Positions 16,238 to 24,321 of a stretch of 29,918 bases of DNA are shown here, one piece after another. The DNA lies in assembly GCA_036259835.1 (NCBI GenBank), contig DATABA010000027.1, positions 1 through 29,918 on the forward strand, read 5' to 3'. The notes beneath the pieces are model-generated. The model saw only the letters and a list, made by a program, of their open reading frames with translations. It did not search any database and was not told where the DNA came from. The DNA comes from JALYGK01 sp036259835. Its GTDB lineage: Bacteria; Actinomycetota; UBA4738. Position 1 is the stretch's first letter. Every line of letters starts with the position of its first letter. The position numbers and the translations under genes are program-made.

Positions 16238-16303
16238 ATGTCAGCCGAGCAGGTGGCCGAGAGGCCTCCCGCTCGGCTTTTGTGCTTTTTGAGGAGGAAA
16301 TGA
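16238..16303 (+). CDS. Candidate 21-codon leader ORF before rny
   Basis: An ATG at 16238 opens a 21-codon frame ending in TGA at 16301-16303, which overlaps the rny start region (AAATGATGG). The frame spans the whole terminator hairpin and T-tract (16244-16290) and the rny ribosome binding site. No ribosome binding site precedes it, and in GC-rich DNA such short frames arise by chance. It matters only as a possible ribosome-controlled attenuator. Confidence 0.25.
   Translation: MSAEQVAERPPARLLCFLRRK
16244..16290 (+). terminator. Intrinsic terminator/attenuator in the rny leader
   Basis: GCCGAGC (16244-16250) pairs with GCTCGGC (16271-16277); inside, GG pairs with CC and GGCC with GGCC around a GAGA tetraloop (16259-16262), giving roughly 13 base pairs. 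A T-rich run (16278-16290, interrupted by GTGC) follows. The rny ribosome binding site begins at 16291, so there is no room for a promoter between this element and rny; it must terminate recA-recX partially or attenuate rny. Confidence 0.75.
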
Positions 16304-17838
16304 TGGGTCCCGAAATTCTGGTCGGCGTGCTGGCTGGGGCGACGGGAGTTGCCCTCGGGTTCGGCGCCCGGCGATTGCTCATCTCGAATCGGTTGCGAAC
16401 GGCTGAGGCCCGGGCGGTAAAGCTCGTCGCGGACGCCGAGCTCGAAGCGGAGAGCAAGGTCCGCGAGGCACTACTGGAGGTAAAGGAAGAGATCGCCGCA
16501 ACACGGCGTGAGGCCGAAGAAGACGTGAGGCTCCGCCGGGAAGAGGTCAGACGCCACGAGCAGCGCCTGATCAAGCGGGAGGAAACGCTCGATTCGAAGC
16601 TCGCCGAGTTCTCAGAGCGAGAGCGAGCCATCGAACGGGACGAGCGGGAAGTGGAAAAGCTGCGCGCAGAGGTGGAGGCGATGGCTGGACGCCACCGCCA
16701 GGAGCTCGAGCGCGTCAGCGGCATGACCACCCAGGAGGCCAAGACCGCCCTCATGGCGCAGATCGTCGACGCGGCCAAGCGGGAGGCGATGGCCACGGTG
16801 CGGGAGATCGAGCAGCGAGCCCGCGAAGAAGGGGAGAAGCGCGCCCGGAAGATCGTGACCATCGCCATCCAACGCGTCGCTTCCGAACAGACCACCGAAT
16901 CGACGGTTTCGGTCTTCCCTCTTCCGTCAGAGGACATGAAGGGCCGCATCATCGGCCGGGAGGGTCGGAACATTCGGGCGTTCGAGAGCCTCACCGGAGT
17001 GAACCTCGTCGTGGACGACACGCCCGAAGCAGTCGTTCTGTCGTGTTTCGACCCGGTCCGGCGTGAAGTGGCCCGGCAGACCCTGGAGAAGCTCGTCTCC
17101 GACGGCCGAATCCAGCCGGCGCGGATCGAGGAGATGTACGAACGGTCGCTTGCCGAGGTGGATGACCAGATCAAGCGAGCCGGAGAGGAGGCGCTCCACG
17201 AAGTCGGAATCACCGAGATTCACCCCGAGATGATCAAGGTCCTCGGCCGACTTCAGTACCGAACCTCCTACGGACAGAACGTCCTTCGTCACCTGGTGGA
17301 GTCCGCGCACATCGGGGCGGCCATCGCGGCGGAGCTCGGCGTCGACCCGCATCTGGTGAAGCGCTGCGCGCTGATGCACGACATCGGAAAGGCGGTGACC
17401 CACGAGGTCGAAGGGTCACATGCGCTGATCGGAGCGGAGCTGGCCCGCCGACTCAAGGAACCGAAGGAGGTCGTGCACGCCATCGAGTCGCATCACGGCG
17501 AGGTCGAGCAGCGCACCATCGAGGCTGTGCTGGCGCAGACGGCGGACCAGATCTCGGGCGGCCGGCCGGGTGCGCGTCGAGAGTCGCTGGAGACCTACGT
17601 CAAGCGATTGGAACGTCTTGAAGAGATCTGCACCTCATATCCGGGCGTGGAAAAGACCTTTGCCATGCAGGCAGGCCGGGAAGTTCGGGTCATGGTGAAG
17701 CCTGATTCCGTGGACGATCTGTCAGCTCAGGTGTTGGCCCGAGACATCGCCAAGCAGGTAGAGGAGGAGCTTCAGTACCCCGGACAGATCAAGATCACAG
17801 TGGTGCGGGAGCTTCGGGCGGTCGAGTTCGCGCGGTAG
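16303..17838 (+). CDS. rny: Ribonuclease Y
   Basis: A membrane-anchored endoribonuclease that starts mRNA decay; 511 residues, close to the usual ~520. It shows an N-terminal membrane helix (about 2-20), a long charged coiled coil (about 25-175), a KH domain with MKGRIIGREGRNIRAFE, and an HD domain with LMHDIGKAVTHE (His359-Asp360). GAGGAGG at 16291-16297 favours the ATG at 16303; the ATG at 16300 and a GTG at 16282 are also in frame. RNase Y is typical of Firmicutes and patchy in Actinomycetota, where RNase E usually dominates; whether RNase E coexists here cannot be seen. It follows recX after a 245-bp leader holding the hairpin described above. Confidence 0.95.
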   Translation: MGPEILVGVLAGATGVALGFGARRLLISNRLRTAEARAVKLVADAELEAESKVREALLEVKEEIAATRREAEEDVRLRREEVRRHEQRLIKREETLDSKLAEFSERERAIERDEREVEKLRAEVEAMAGRHRQELERVSGMTTQEAKTALMAQIVDAAKREAMATVREIEQRAREEGEKRARKIVTIAIQRVASEQTTESTVSVFPLPSEDMKGRIIGREGRNIRAFESLTGVNLVVDDTPEAVVLSCFDPVRREVARQTLEKLVSDGRIQPARIEEMYERSLAEVDDQIKRAGEEALHEVGITEIHPEMIKVLGRLQYRTSYGQNVLRHLVESAHIGAAIAAELGVDPHLVKRCALMHDIGKAVTHEVEGSHALIGAELARRLKEPKEVVHAIESHHGEVEQRTIEAVLAQTADQISGGRPGARRESLETYVKRLERLEEICTSYPGVEKTFAMQAGREVRVMVKPDSVDDLSAQVLARDIAKQVEEELQYPGQIKITVVRELRAVEFAR

Positions 17839-17914
17839 CGTTCGTCCGCCGCGCCCAACTTGACTATGCTTCCGCTCCTAACGACACATATCCGAAGCTA
17901 AGGAAGGGGGCGAC

Positions 17915-18445
17915 ATGGCTGTACCTCCACCCGAACCCGTAGGGCCGCGTGCGCGCTACGGCTACAGAGCTGCGGTACCTCCCAGAGGATGGTCATGGGC
18001 GGGCCTCTCGATGCGAATCCTGCTCACGCTGGCCGGCGCGGCGGGATTGATCGTCAGCGCGTTTCTCGATTGGGTGAGCGGTGTGGAAGGCGTGAACCTC
18101 GACATCCGAACGGTATGGATTCCGCAGCGCCAGTTCGCGCCGACGGAAGCGAACTTCGTCGAGACGATGGGCTTTGCCGCCATCGTCCTCGGGTTGATCG
18201 CCATCATCGGTTTGGCCCCGAGGTCGGGATGGCTCACACGGTTGGCGGGCGCCATCGGGCTCATCGGGTTCATTCTGTTCGTGGTCCAGCTGTACCGGTC
18301 GTCCGGAAACTTCGACGTGAGCGACCTCCGACTCGGTGCGTGGCTTCTGCTTGCGGGCAGCGTGGTGGCGTTGATCGGCGGCTTCCTTGGAACCCGCGTT
18401 CGGTATGTGATGCCACCCGCTCCGGCGGTGCTGCAAGAACCGTAA
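17915..18445 (+). CDS. Four-helix membrane protein of unknown function
   Basis: I do not recognise a family. The 176-residue protein has a Pro-rich cytoplasmic-looking N-terminus (MAVPPPEPVGPRARYGYRAA), four hydrophobic helices (about 33-50, 85-103, 110-127 and 143-160) and a short Pro-rich tail. A loop with the only notable aromatic/acid content (DWVSGVEGVNLDIRTVWIP) lies between helices 1 and 2. The ATG is preceded by AGGAAGGGGG. TATGCT (17865-17870) upstream may be a -10 element. It stands alone between rny and miaB. Confidence 0.8.
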   Translation: MAVPPPEPVGPRARYGYRAAVPPRGWSWAGLSMRILLTLAGAAGLIVSAFLDWVSGVEGVNLDIRTVWIPQRQFAPTEANFVETMGFAAIVLGLIAIIGLAPRSGWLTRLAGAIGLIGFILFVVQLYRSSGNFDVSDLRLGAWLLLAGSVVALIGGFLGTRVRYVMPPAPAVLQEP

Positions 18446-18495
18446 CGGCGGCTGGCCACCGCGGCCACCATCGCAGCCAGGGACATCGCTGCTGG

Positions 18496-18501
18496 TAGAT
18501 T
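18496..18501 (+). promoter_or_regulatory. Leaderless -10 element of the miaB operon
   Basis: TAGATT lies exactly 6 nt before the miaB ATG (18508), the same spacing as at the rodZ-like gene. There is no ribosome binding site in between, so a leaderless transcript for miaB-miaA-dapF-dapL is likely. No -35 element is recognisable; the upstream DNA is GC-rich and carries a GGCCACC direct repeat. Confidence 0.5.
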
Positions 18502-18507
18502 CGCTGC

Positions 18508-19854
18508 ATGGCGCCTCGGTACTTGATCCGCACCTTCGGGTGCCAGATGAACGAGCACGATTCCGAACGCATCGCCGGCGTTCTGGAGACGGGCGGGTTC
18601 GCGCCGACAGAGCACGCATCCGATGCCGAAGTGGTCGTGCTCAACACGTGCGCGGTTCGGGAGAACGCCGACAACCGGCTGTACGGAGCGCTCGGTCATC
18701 TGAAGCCGCTCAAAGAAGACAACGCGCGAATGCGGATCGTGGTGGCCGGCTGCCTGGCGCAAAAAGACCAGGGACTGATCCAGCGGAAAGCTCCTTGGGT
18801 GGACGTCGTGGTGGGAACACATGCGCTCCCGTCGCTGCTGGAGCTGATCAGAGCGGCCGAACGGGACGGCCCGCAGATGGATGTCCGCGAGTACACGGAG
18901 GTCTTTCCGAGCGCGCTGCCGGCCAGGCGCGAATCACGCCATCACGCCTGGGTTTCGGTCAGCATCGGCTGCGACAACCGGTGCACGTTCTGCATCGTCC
19001 CATTGGTCAGGGGTCCGCAGCTCTCGAGGCCCCTCGGCGACATCCTGGCGGAAGTGCAGGGCCTCGCTCGTCAGGGCGTCGTCGAGGTAACGCTTCTCGG
19101 GCAAAACGTCAATACCTACGGACGTGACCTGACCGTCCCGGGCTCAAGTCGTCGCGCCCGGTTCGCCGAGCTGCTTCGCGCTGTCAACGACGTCGAGGGG
19201 ATCCGTCGCATCCGCTTCACCAGTCCTCACCCGCACGACTTCACCGCGGACGTGATCGACGCAATGGCCGAATGCGGCGCGGTCTGCGAGCACATCCATT
19301 TTCCGATGCAATCGGGGTCCGATTCGGTGCTTCGACGAATGCGTCGGTCGTACCGGTCGGATCGGTACCTCGGCTGGCTGGACCGGATTCGCGACGCCAT
19401 TCCCTCGATCGCCGTGACGACGGACATCATCGTCGGTTTTCCCGGCGAGACAGAAGAGGACTTCCAAGCGACCCTCCGCGTTACCGAAGCGGCGCAATTC
19501 GACGCGGCGTTCACGTTTCAGTACTCGCCCCGTCCAGGAACCGCGGCCGCGATGTACGCGGACCAGGTTCCGAAAGAAGTGGTGCAGGAACGCTTTGACC
19601 GGCTGGTCGAGCTTCAGGAGCGAATCTCGCTCGAGCGAAACCGCGCCATGGTCGGGACTGACCTCGAGGTCCTGGTGGAAGGAGAAGGCCGAAAGGGGAA
19701 CCTGAAGGGCCGGACCAGGACCAACAAGTTGGTCCATTTCGTCGGTGTGGTTGAGCCGGGGACGTTCGTCGACGTCCGCATCACCGAGGCGCACCCGCAC
19801 CACCTGAACGGCTCACTCGTTCACCCGCGCCGGGAGGACGAGGCCGCCGCGTGA
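18508..19854 (+). CDS. miaB: tRNA-2-methylthio-N6-dimethylallyladenosine synthase
   Basis: A radical-SAM methylthiotransferase (448 residues) that adds a methylthio group to i6A at position 37 of tRNAs reading UNN codons. The N-terminal UPF0004 domain has the three cluster cysteines Cys12 (FGCQMNE), Cys48 (NTCAVRE) and Cys82 (AGCLAQK). The radical-SAM motif GCDNRCTFC gives Cys155, Cys159 and Cys162. A TRAM domain closes the protein (about 375-440). It is followed by miaA, whose product makes its substrate, with a 4-base overlap (GTGA). Confidence 0.97.
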   Translation: MAPRYLIRTFGCQMNEHDSERIAGVLETGGFAPTEHASDAEVVVLNTCAVRENADNRLYGALGHLKPLKEDNARMRIVVAGCLAQKDQGLIQRKAPWVDVVVGTHALPSLLELIRAAERDGPQMDVREYTEVFPSALPARRESRHHAWVSVSIGCDNRCTFCIVPLVRGPQLSRPLGDILAEVQGLARQGVVEVTLLGQNVNTYGRDLTVPGSSRRARFAELLRAVNDVEGIRRIRFTSPHPHDFTADVIDAMAECGAVCEHIHFPMQSGSDSVLRRMRRSYRSDRYLGWLDRIRDAIPSIAVTTDIIVGFPGETEEDFQATLRVTEAAQFDAAFTFQYSPRPGTAAAMYADQVPKEVVQERFDRLVELQERISLERNRAMVGTDLEVLVEGEGRKGNLKGRTRTNKLVHFVGVVEPGTFVDVRITEAHPHHLNGSLVHPRREDEAAA

Positions 19855-20825
19855 GGCCCATGGCCGAGGGAAGCGGCGACGCCGAACCGCTCCTTGCGTT
19901 GGTCGGGCCAACCGCTTCGGGGAAGACCGACGCTGCGGTCGCGATCGCGCGATCGATCGATGGCGAGATCCTCTCCATCGACTCGACGACGGTCTACCGA
20001 GGACTCGACGTGGGGACGGCGAAGCCTGATCCCAAGCAAAGGGCCATGGTTCCGCATCACCTCATCGACGTCGCGGAGCCGGGAGAGCCGTTCTCGGTGG
20101 CCGAATTTCAGCGGCTCGGTCTTGCGGCCATTGGGGAGACAAGGCGAAGAGGTCGCGTTCCGTTTCTGGTCGGGGGGAGCGGTCTCTACTACCGAGCTCT
20201 GGTGGACCGCCTGGAGTTCCCGGGGACGCTGCCATCGATACGGCGGCTGCTCGAGGCGGAGGCTCGGACCGTGGGCGCCGAGGCCCTGCACCGCCGGCTG
20301 ACGGAGCTGGATCCCGAGGCGGCGCGGCGGATCGAGCCCTCGAACGCGCGACGAACCGTGAGGGCGCTGGAGGTGATCGCGCTAACCGGACGCCGATTCT
20401 CCAGCTACTACGGGGCGTGGGACCGGTTCGACCCCGGCGTGGTGCGTTCGGCCGGCATCTTCATCGCGCGCGCGGCTCTGCACCGGCGGATCGAGAACCG
20501 GGCGATCCGGATCATGCCCGGGGTGCTGGACGAGACCCGGCGGCTTCTCGACCAGGGCCACGAGCGATTCATCAATGGGACGCAGATCATCGGCTACGCT
20601 GAAGCTGCGGCGTGCTTGCAGGGACGCATCACCGCGGATGAAGCGCTCGCCACCTTCATTCGGCGGACCAAGTCGTTGGCCCGACGGCAGGTTGCGTGGT
20701 TCCGGAGGGATCCGAGGATTCGCTGGTTCACTGCGGGCGAAGAAGGGGCGGCCGCGATCGTCGATGATGTTCAGGCCCACCTGGTGGGGGACAAGACACC
20801 TGTGACCGTGACGGGAAGGATCTGA
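19851..20825 (+). CDS. miaA: tRNA dimethylallyltransferase
   Basis: Transfers a dimethylallyl group to N6 of A37 in tRNA, the step before MiaB. The 324-residue protein has the P-loop LVGPTASGKTDAA, the DSTTVYRGLDVGTAKP segment, the HHLIDVAEP segment and a C-terminal part reading FIRRTKSLARRQVAWFRRD. The GTG at 19851 overlaps the miaB stop; an ATG three codons later (19860) is an alternative. The stop is immediately followed by the dapF start. Confidence 0.96.
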   Translation: MRPMAEGSGDAEPLLALVGPTASGKTDAAVAIARSIDGEILSIDSTTVYRGLDVGTAKPDPKQRAMVPHHLIDVAEPGEPFSVAEFQRLGLAAIGETRRRGRVPFLVGGSGLYYRALVDRLEFPGTLPSIRRLLEAEARTVGAEALHRRLTELDPEAARRIEPSNARRTVRALEVIALTGRRFSSYYGAWDRFDPGVVRSAGIFIARAALHRRIENRAIRIMPGVLDETRRLLDQGHERFINGTQIIGYAEAAACLQGRITADEALATFIRRTKSLARRQVAWFRRDPRIRWFTAGEEGAAAIVDDVQAHLVGDKTPVTVTGRI

Positions 20826-21731
20826 GTGCGGTTTTCGAAGTATCACGGAACCGGGAACGACTTCGTCCTGGTCGAAGACATGGACGATCGGTGGCGCCTG
20901 GACCAGGACCTGATCGAGGCGGTGTGCGACCGGCGGCGAGGCGTTGGGGCTGACGGCCTCATCCGCATCGTGCGCTCGCCCGAAGCCGACTTCTTCATGG
21001 ACTACTACAACGCCGATGGCGCGGTCGCCGAGATGTGTGGGAACGGCATTCGCTGCCTTGCCAAGTACGTCTACGAACGCGGTTTCATCGACCGTACAGA
21101 ATTCGATGTCACGACCCGAGCTGGACTCAAACGGGTCGTCGTTGGAGCAGAAGACGGTGTGGCCGCTCGGGTGACGGTGGGAATGGGACTTCCAGCGTTC
21201 GCGAGGAAGGACATCCCGATGAAGGGGCCGGCCGACGGGAGATTCATTGAGCAGCCGCTGGAAGTCGACGGCCGAGTTTTCACCGCCACCGCGCTTTCCA
21301 TGGGTAATCCGCATTGCGTCCTGGTGGTCGATTCAGCAGAGGCGCTGGCAGCGCTCCCGGTCCCGAGCCTCGGCTCGGAGGTGGAACACCGACCAGAGTT
21401 CCCAAACCGTACGAATGTCGAATTCGTGCAGGTCACTGATGGCGTGCTTCGGGCCCGGGTGTGGGAGCGCGGTTCGGGCGAGACCATGGCCTGTGGGACG
21501 GGCGCCTGCGCCGCGGTCGTGGCGAGCTCCCTTGCGGGGCTCTCGGGGCCCGAAGCCGACATCGAGTTCCCGGGCGGCGTTCTGCACGTCGATTGGCGGC
21601 AGGACGAAGACGTATACCTCACCGGGCCAGCCGTCTGGGTCTACGACGGCGAGCTTTCCGCTGAATGGTTGAGCCACGCGACGGCGGCGGAGTGGCGCCC
21701 TCGCGCCGGCGCGACGGAGCGCGCTCCGTGA
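20826..21731 (+). CDS. dapF: Diaminopimelate epimerase
   Basis: Converts LL- to meso-diaminopimelate for lysine and peptidoglycan. The 301-residue protein opens with FSKYHGTGNDFVL and carries both catalytic cysteines: Cys71 (AEMCGNGIRC) and Cys223 (MACGTGAC). It is about 25 residues longer than the typical enzyme, with a short Ala/Arg-rich C-terminal extension. The GTG start abuts the miaA TGA and has GGAAGGA 5 nt upstream. Its stop overlaps the dapL start (GTGA), tying the two lysine genes together. Confidence 0.96.
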   Translation: MRFSKYHGTGNDFVLVEDMDDRWRLDQDLIEAVCDRRRGVGADGLIRIVRSPEADFFMDYYNADGAVAEMCGNGIRCLAKYVYERGFIDRTEFDVTTRAGLKRVVVGAEDGVAARVTVGMGLPAFARKDIPMKGPADGRFIEQPLEVDGRVFTATALSMGNPHCVLVVDSAEALAALPVPSLGSEVEHRPEFPNRTNVEFVQVTDGVLRARVWERGSGETMACGTGACAAVVASSLAGLSGPEADIEFPGGVLHVDWRQDEDVYLTGPAVWVYDGELSAEWLSHATAAEWRPRAGATERAP

Positions 21732-22900
21732 GGCTGGCCAACCGAGTCCGAAACCTCCCGCCCTACCTGTTCGCCGAACTCGATCGAAAGGCTGCGGAAA
21801 AGCGAGAGGCTGGATTCGATGTGATCTCGCTCGGAATCGGGGACCCGGACCTCCCCACTCCGCCGCATGTGGTCGAGGCGATGAGAGAAGCTGCGGCCGA
21901 CCCTTCGACGCACCAGTATCCCTCGTATTTCGGCCTGCCCGAGTTTCGTCGCGCGGTCGCCGATTGGTACGAACGGCGCTTCGGCGTCCGGCTGAACCCC
22001 GACACCGAAGTGCAGCCGTTGATTGGATCGAAAGAGGGTCTGGCCCACCTCGCTCTGGCCTTCATCGACCCGGGCGACGAAGCCCTCGTTCCCGATCCCG
22101 GCTACCCGGTGTACGAGATCGGGACGATGCTGGCCGGCGGCACTTCGATCTCCATGCCGCTGAGCGCGGAACGAGGGTTCCTCCCCGACTTCGCCGAGCT
22201 CCAACCGACCGAAGGAACGCGGCTCCTGTGGCTGAACTACCCGAGCAATCCCACGGCCGCGACTGCGGACTTGGATTTCTTCCGGGACGCCGTTGAGTTC
22301 TCGCGCCGGCACGACCTGTTGCTGTGTCACGACGCGGCGTATTCGGAAATCACGTTCGACGGGTACACGGCGCCAAGCGTCCTCGAGGTCGACGGAGCGA
22401 AAGACGTCGCCATCGAGTTCGGTTCGCTTTCGAAGACGTACAACATGACCGGATGGCGGGTCGGGTTCGCTGTTGGAAACGAAGAAGCCATCCGCGCTCT
22501 CGCCACCATCAAGACCAACGTGGACTCGGGGATCTTCAACGCCGTGCAGCTAGCGGGCATCGCCGCCCTCACCGGCCCACAGGATCACGTCGAACGGATG
22601 AAGGAGACGTACCGCGTGAGGCGCGATCTGGTCGTCGGGTCGCTTCTGGACATCGGCCTCCAGGTGAAGCCGCCCCTTGGCTCCATTTACGTGTGGGCGC
22701 CCGTTCCCGAAGGTCAGACCTCTGCCGGTTTTGCCGAAGCGCTGCTCGAGAAGGCTGCGGTGGTCGTGTCCCCCGGAACGGGATACGGGCCGAACGGAGA
22801 GGGTTTCTTCAGGATCTCGCTGACCGTCGCAGACGACAGACTTGAAGAGGCGGTTGCTCGTATTCGAAAGGTTTTTGGCGCCCCGGGCGTTTTGTCGTGA
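21728..22900 (+). CDS. dapL: LL-diaminopimelate aminotransferase
   Basis: A fold-type I PLP aminotransferase of 390 residues that most likely converts tetrahydrodipicolinate directly to LL-diaminopimelate using glutamate. PLP lysine is Lys236 (SLSKTYNMTGWRVGF); other family marks are ISLGIGDPDLPTPPHVVEAM, the QYPSYFGLPEFR and IGSKEGLAH stretches, and LNYPSNPTAA. The GTG at 21728 overlaps the dapF stop; an in-frame GTG at 21665 would extend it inside dapF and is less likely. A generic aspartate-family aminotransferase is the alternative, but adjacency to dapF strongly supports DapL. With it the succinylase or acetylase branch would be unnecessary. Confidence 0.88.
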   Translation: MRLANRVRNLPPYLFAELDRKAAEKREAGFDVISLGIGDPDLPTPPHVVEAMREAAADPSTHQYPSYFGLPEFRRAVADWYERRFGVRLNPDTEVQPLIGSKEGLAHLALAFIDPGDEALVPDPGYPVYEIGTMLAGGTSISMPLSAERGFLPDFAELQPTEGTRLLWLNYPSNPTAATADLDFFRDAVEFSRRHDLLLCHDAAYSEITFDGYTAPSVLEVDGAKDVAIEFGSLSKTYNMTGWRVGFAVGNEEAIRALATIKTNVDSGIFNAVQLAGIAALTGPQDHVERMKETYRVRRDLVVGSLLDIGLQVKPPLGSIYVWAPVPEGQTSAGFAEALLEKAAVVVSPGTGYGPNGEGFFRISLTVADDRLEEAVARIRKVFGAPGVLS

Positions 22901-22914
22901 GTAGGCAGGGAACA

Positions 22915-23013
22915 ATGGGGGACGCAGAGACGCCGGACAGGCAGATTTCGGGGAAAGGGGCGCTTCCCGAGAGTTTGTGGCCGGCGTCTCTGGCTTTTCA
23001 GGCCTCTCCGTGA
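22915..23013 (+). CDS. Candidate 32-codon leader peptide ORF before hflX
   Basis: An ATG at 22915 opens a 32-codon frame that ends in TGA at 23011-23013, overlapping the hflX GTG (23010-23012) as GTGA, the same junction used elsewhere in this operon. GGCAGGG lies about 5 nt upstream as a weak ribosome binding site. The frame encloses a 12-bp perfect stem (22925-22992). The peptide has no recognisable motif. It may be a leader peptide that senses ribosome stalling, a small coupled gene, or chance. Confidence 0.45.
   Translation: MGDAETPDRQISGKGALPESLWPASLAFQASP
22925..22992 (+). promoter_or_regulatory. Long hairpin in the hflX leader
   Basis: CAGAGACGCCGG (22925-22936) is a perfect 12-bp complement of CCGGCGTCTCTG (22981-22992). 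The 44-nt loop holds a second stem (TCGGG with CCCGA). GCTTTTC follows, a weak T-run. It could be an attenuator or a partial terminator after dapL. No known RNA family is recognised. Confidence 0.6.
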
Positions 23014-24317
23014 CCGAAGTCATCGGGTCCGAGTCTCCTCTCTCCTCGACATGGCGGCCGCGCGTTCAGGAGCGGGCGGTCCTGGTTGGCCTGTCCGGCG
23101 CGGAGGACGCTCCCTCGCTCGACGAACTGGCCGCGCTGGCGCGAGCGGCCGGCGCCGAGCCGGTGGGACGACTGGTCCAGTCGCGGTACACGCCGGATCC
23201 GGCCACTTTCGTGGGCAAGGGCAAGGTCAGGGAGATTCACGATCTGGTGCACGCCACCAACGCCGACGCGGTGATCTTCGATGACGAGCTCTCCCCCGGA
23301 CAGCTCCGCAACCTGGAGGAGCGGCTGAAGGTGAAGGTCCTTGACCGGACCGCCCTGATTCTGGACATCTTCGCGCTGCACGCGAGGTCCGGGGAGGGGA
23401 AAGCGCAGGTTGAGCTGGCGCAGCTCAACTACCTGGTTCCCCGTCTTCGCGGATGGGGCGAGGCCATGTCCAGATTGGGTGGCGGGATCGGGACCCGCGG
23501 CCCAGGCGAAACCAAGCTCGAGGTCGACCGGCAGCACATCCGCCGTCGCATCACGAAGCTACGCCGAGACATCACGCAACTCTCGAAGAGCCGAAAGGTG
23601 AAGCGAGCGGGCCGAGAGCGAACAGGGATTCCTCAGGTGGCTCTGGCCGGGTACACCAACGCCGGCAAATCCACACTGATGAACGCCCTGACCGACGCCG
23701 GCGTTCTGGTAGCGGGGCAGCCGTTCGCGACTCTAGACCCGACCACCCGCCGGTTAACCCTCCCCGGTGGCAGGGACGTCACCATCTCGGACACTGTCGG
23801 CTTCGTTCGGAAACTTCCGCATGACCTGGTGGAGGCGTTCAAGTCGACGCTCGAGGAAGTGGCACGGGCCGACTTGATCCTCCACGTGGCGGATGCGTCG
23901 GCTCCGGACATCGAGGAGCAGGTTGCCGCGGTCCGGGACGTCCTGGAACAGATTGGCGCCGGGCATGTCCCCGAGGTGCTCGCACTGAATAAGTGGGATC
24001 TCCTGGATGAAGTGCGGCAGGCCAGGGTGGGGCGGATGTACAGGGACGGTGTTCGCGTCTCCGCATTGTCCGGCGAGGGAATCGAGGGGTTGGTCGAACG
24101 GGTCGCTTCGGTTCTTCCCCAGCTGCCGATCGAGGTCACGCTTCTCGTGCCGTTCGACCGCCCCGAGATCGTCCCGCGCCTGTACCGCGAAGCGCAGGTG
24201 CTCTCGAAAGAAGAAGTGGAGCAGGGCGTGCGAGTGGAAGCGCGAGTCGGACCGGCTGAGTTCGAACTCGTTCGGGAGTACATCGAGCGCCCGGTTGCCC
24301 GGCGCTCGAGGCTGTAA
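23010..24317 (+). CDS. hflX: Ribosome-splitting GTPase HflX
   Basis: A GTPase (435 residues) that binds stalled 70S ribosomes and splits them; relatives protect against heat and some ribosome-targeting antibiotics. The N-terminal HflX domain contains DPATFVGKGKVREI and DDELSPGQLRNLE, followed by the linker GGGIGTRGPGETKLE. The G domain has G1 GYTNAGKST (Lys220), G2 FATLDPTTR, G3 DTVGFVRKLPHDLVEAF and G4 NKWD. I chose GTG 23010 because it overlaps the leader ORF stop and lies after the hairpin; GTG 22977 is in frame but lies within the hairpin loop. It converges on lexA with a 4-bp gap. Confidence 0.95.
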   Translation: MTEVIGSESPLSSTWRPRVQERAVLVGLSGAEDAPSLDELAALARAAGAEPVGRLVQSRYTPDPATFVGKGKVREIHDLVHATNADAVIFDDELSPGQLRNLEERLKVKVLDRTALILDIFALHARSGEGKAQVELAQLNYLVPRLRGWGEAMSRLGGGIGTRGPGETKLEVDRQHIRRRITKLRRDITQLSKSRKVKRAGRERTGIPQVALAGYTNAGKSTLMNALTDAGVLVAGQPFATLDPTTRRLTLPGGRDVTISDTVGFVRKLPHDLVEAFKSTLEEVARADLILHVADASAPDIEEQVAAVRDVLEQIGAGHVPEVLALNKWDLLDEVRQARVGRMYRDGVRVSALSGEGIEGLVERVASVLPQLPIEVTLLVPFDRPEIVPRLYREAQVLSKEEVEQGVRVEARVGPAEFELVREYIERPVARRSRL

Positions 24318-24321
24318 CGGA

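Noticed and set aside
16238..16290. tRNA-like fold before rny
   Set aside because: The hairpin has no cloverleaf, no T-loop consensus and ends in a T-tract; a terminator explains it.
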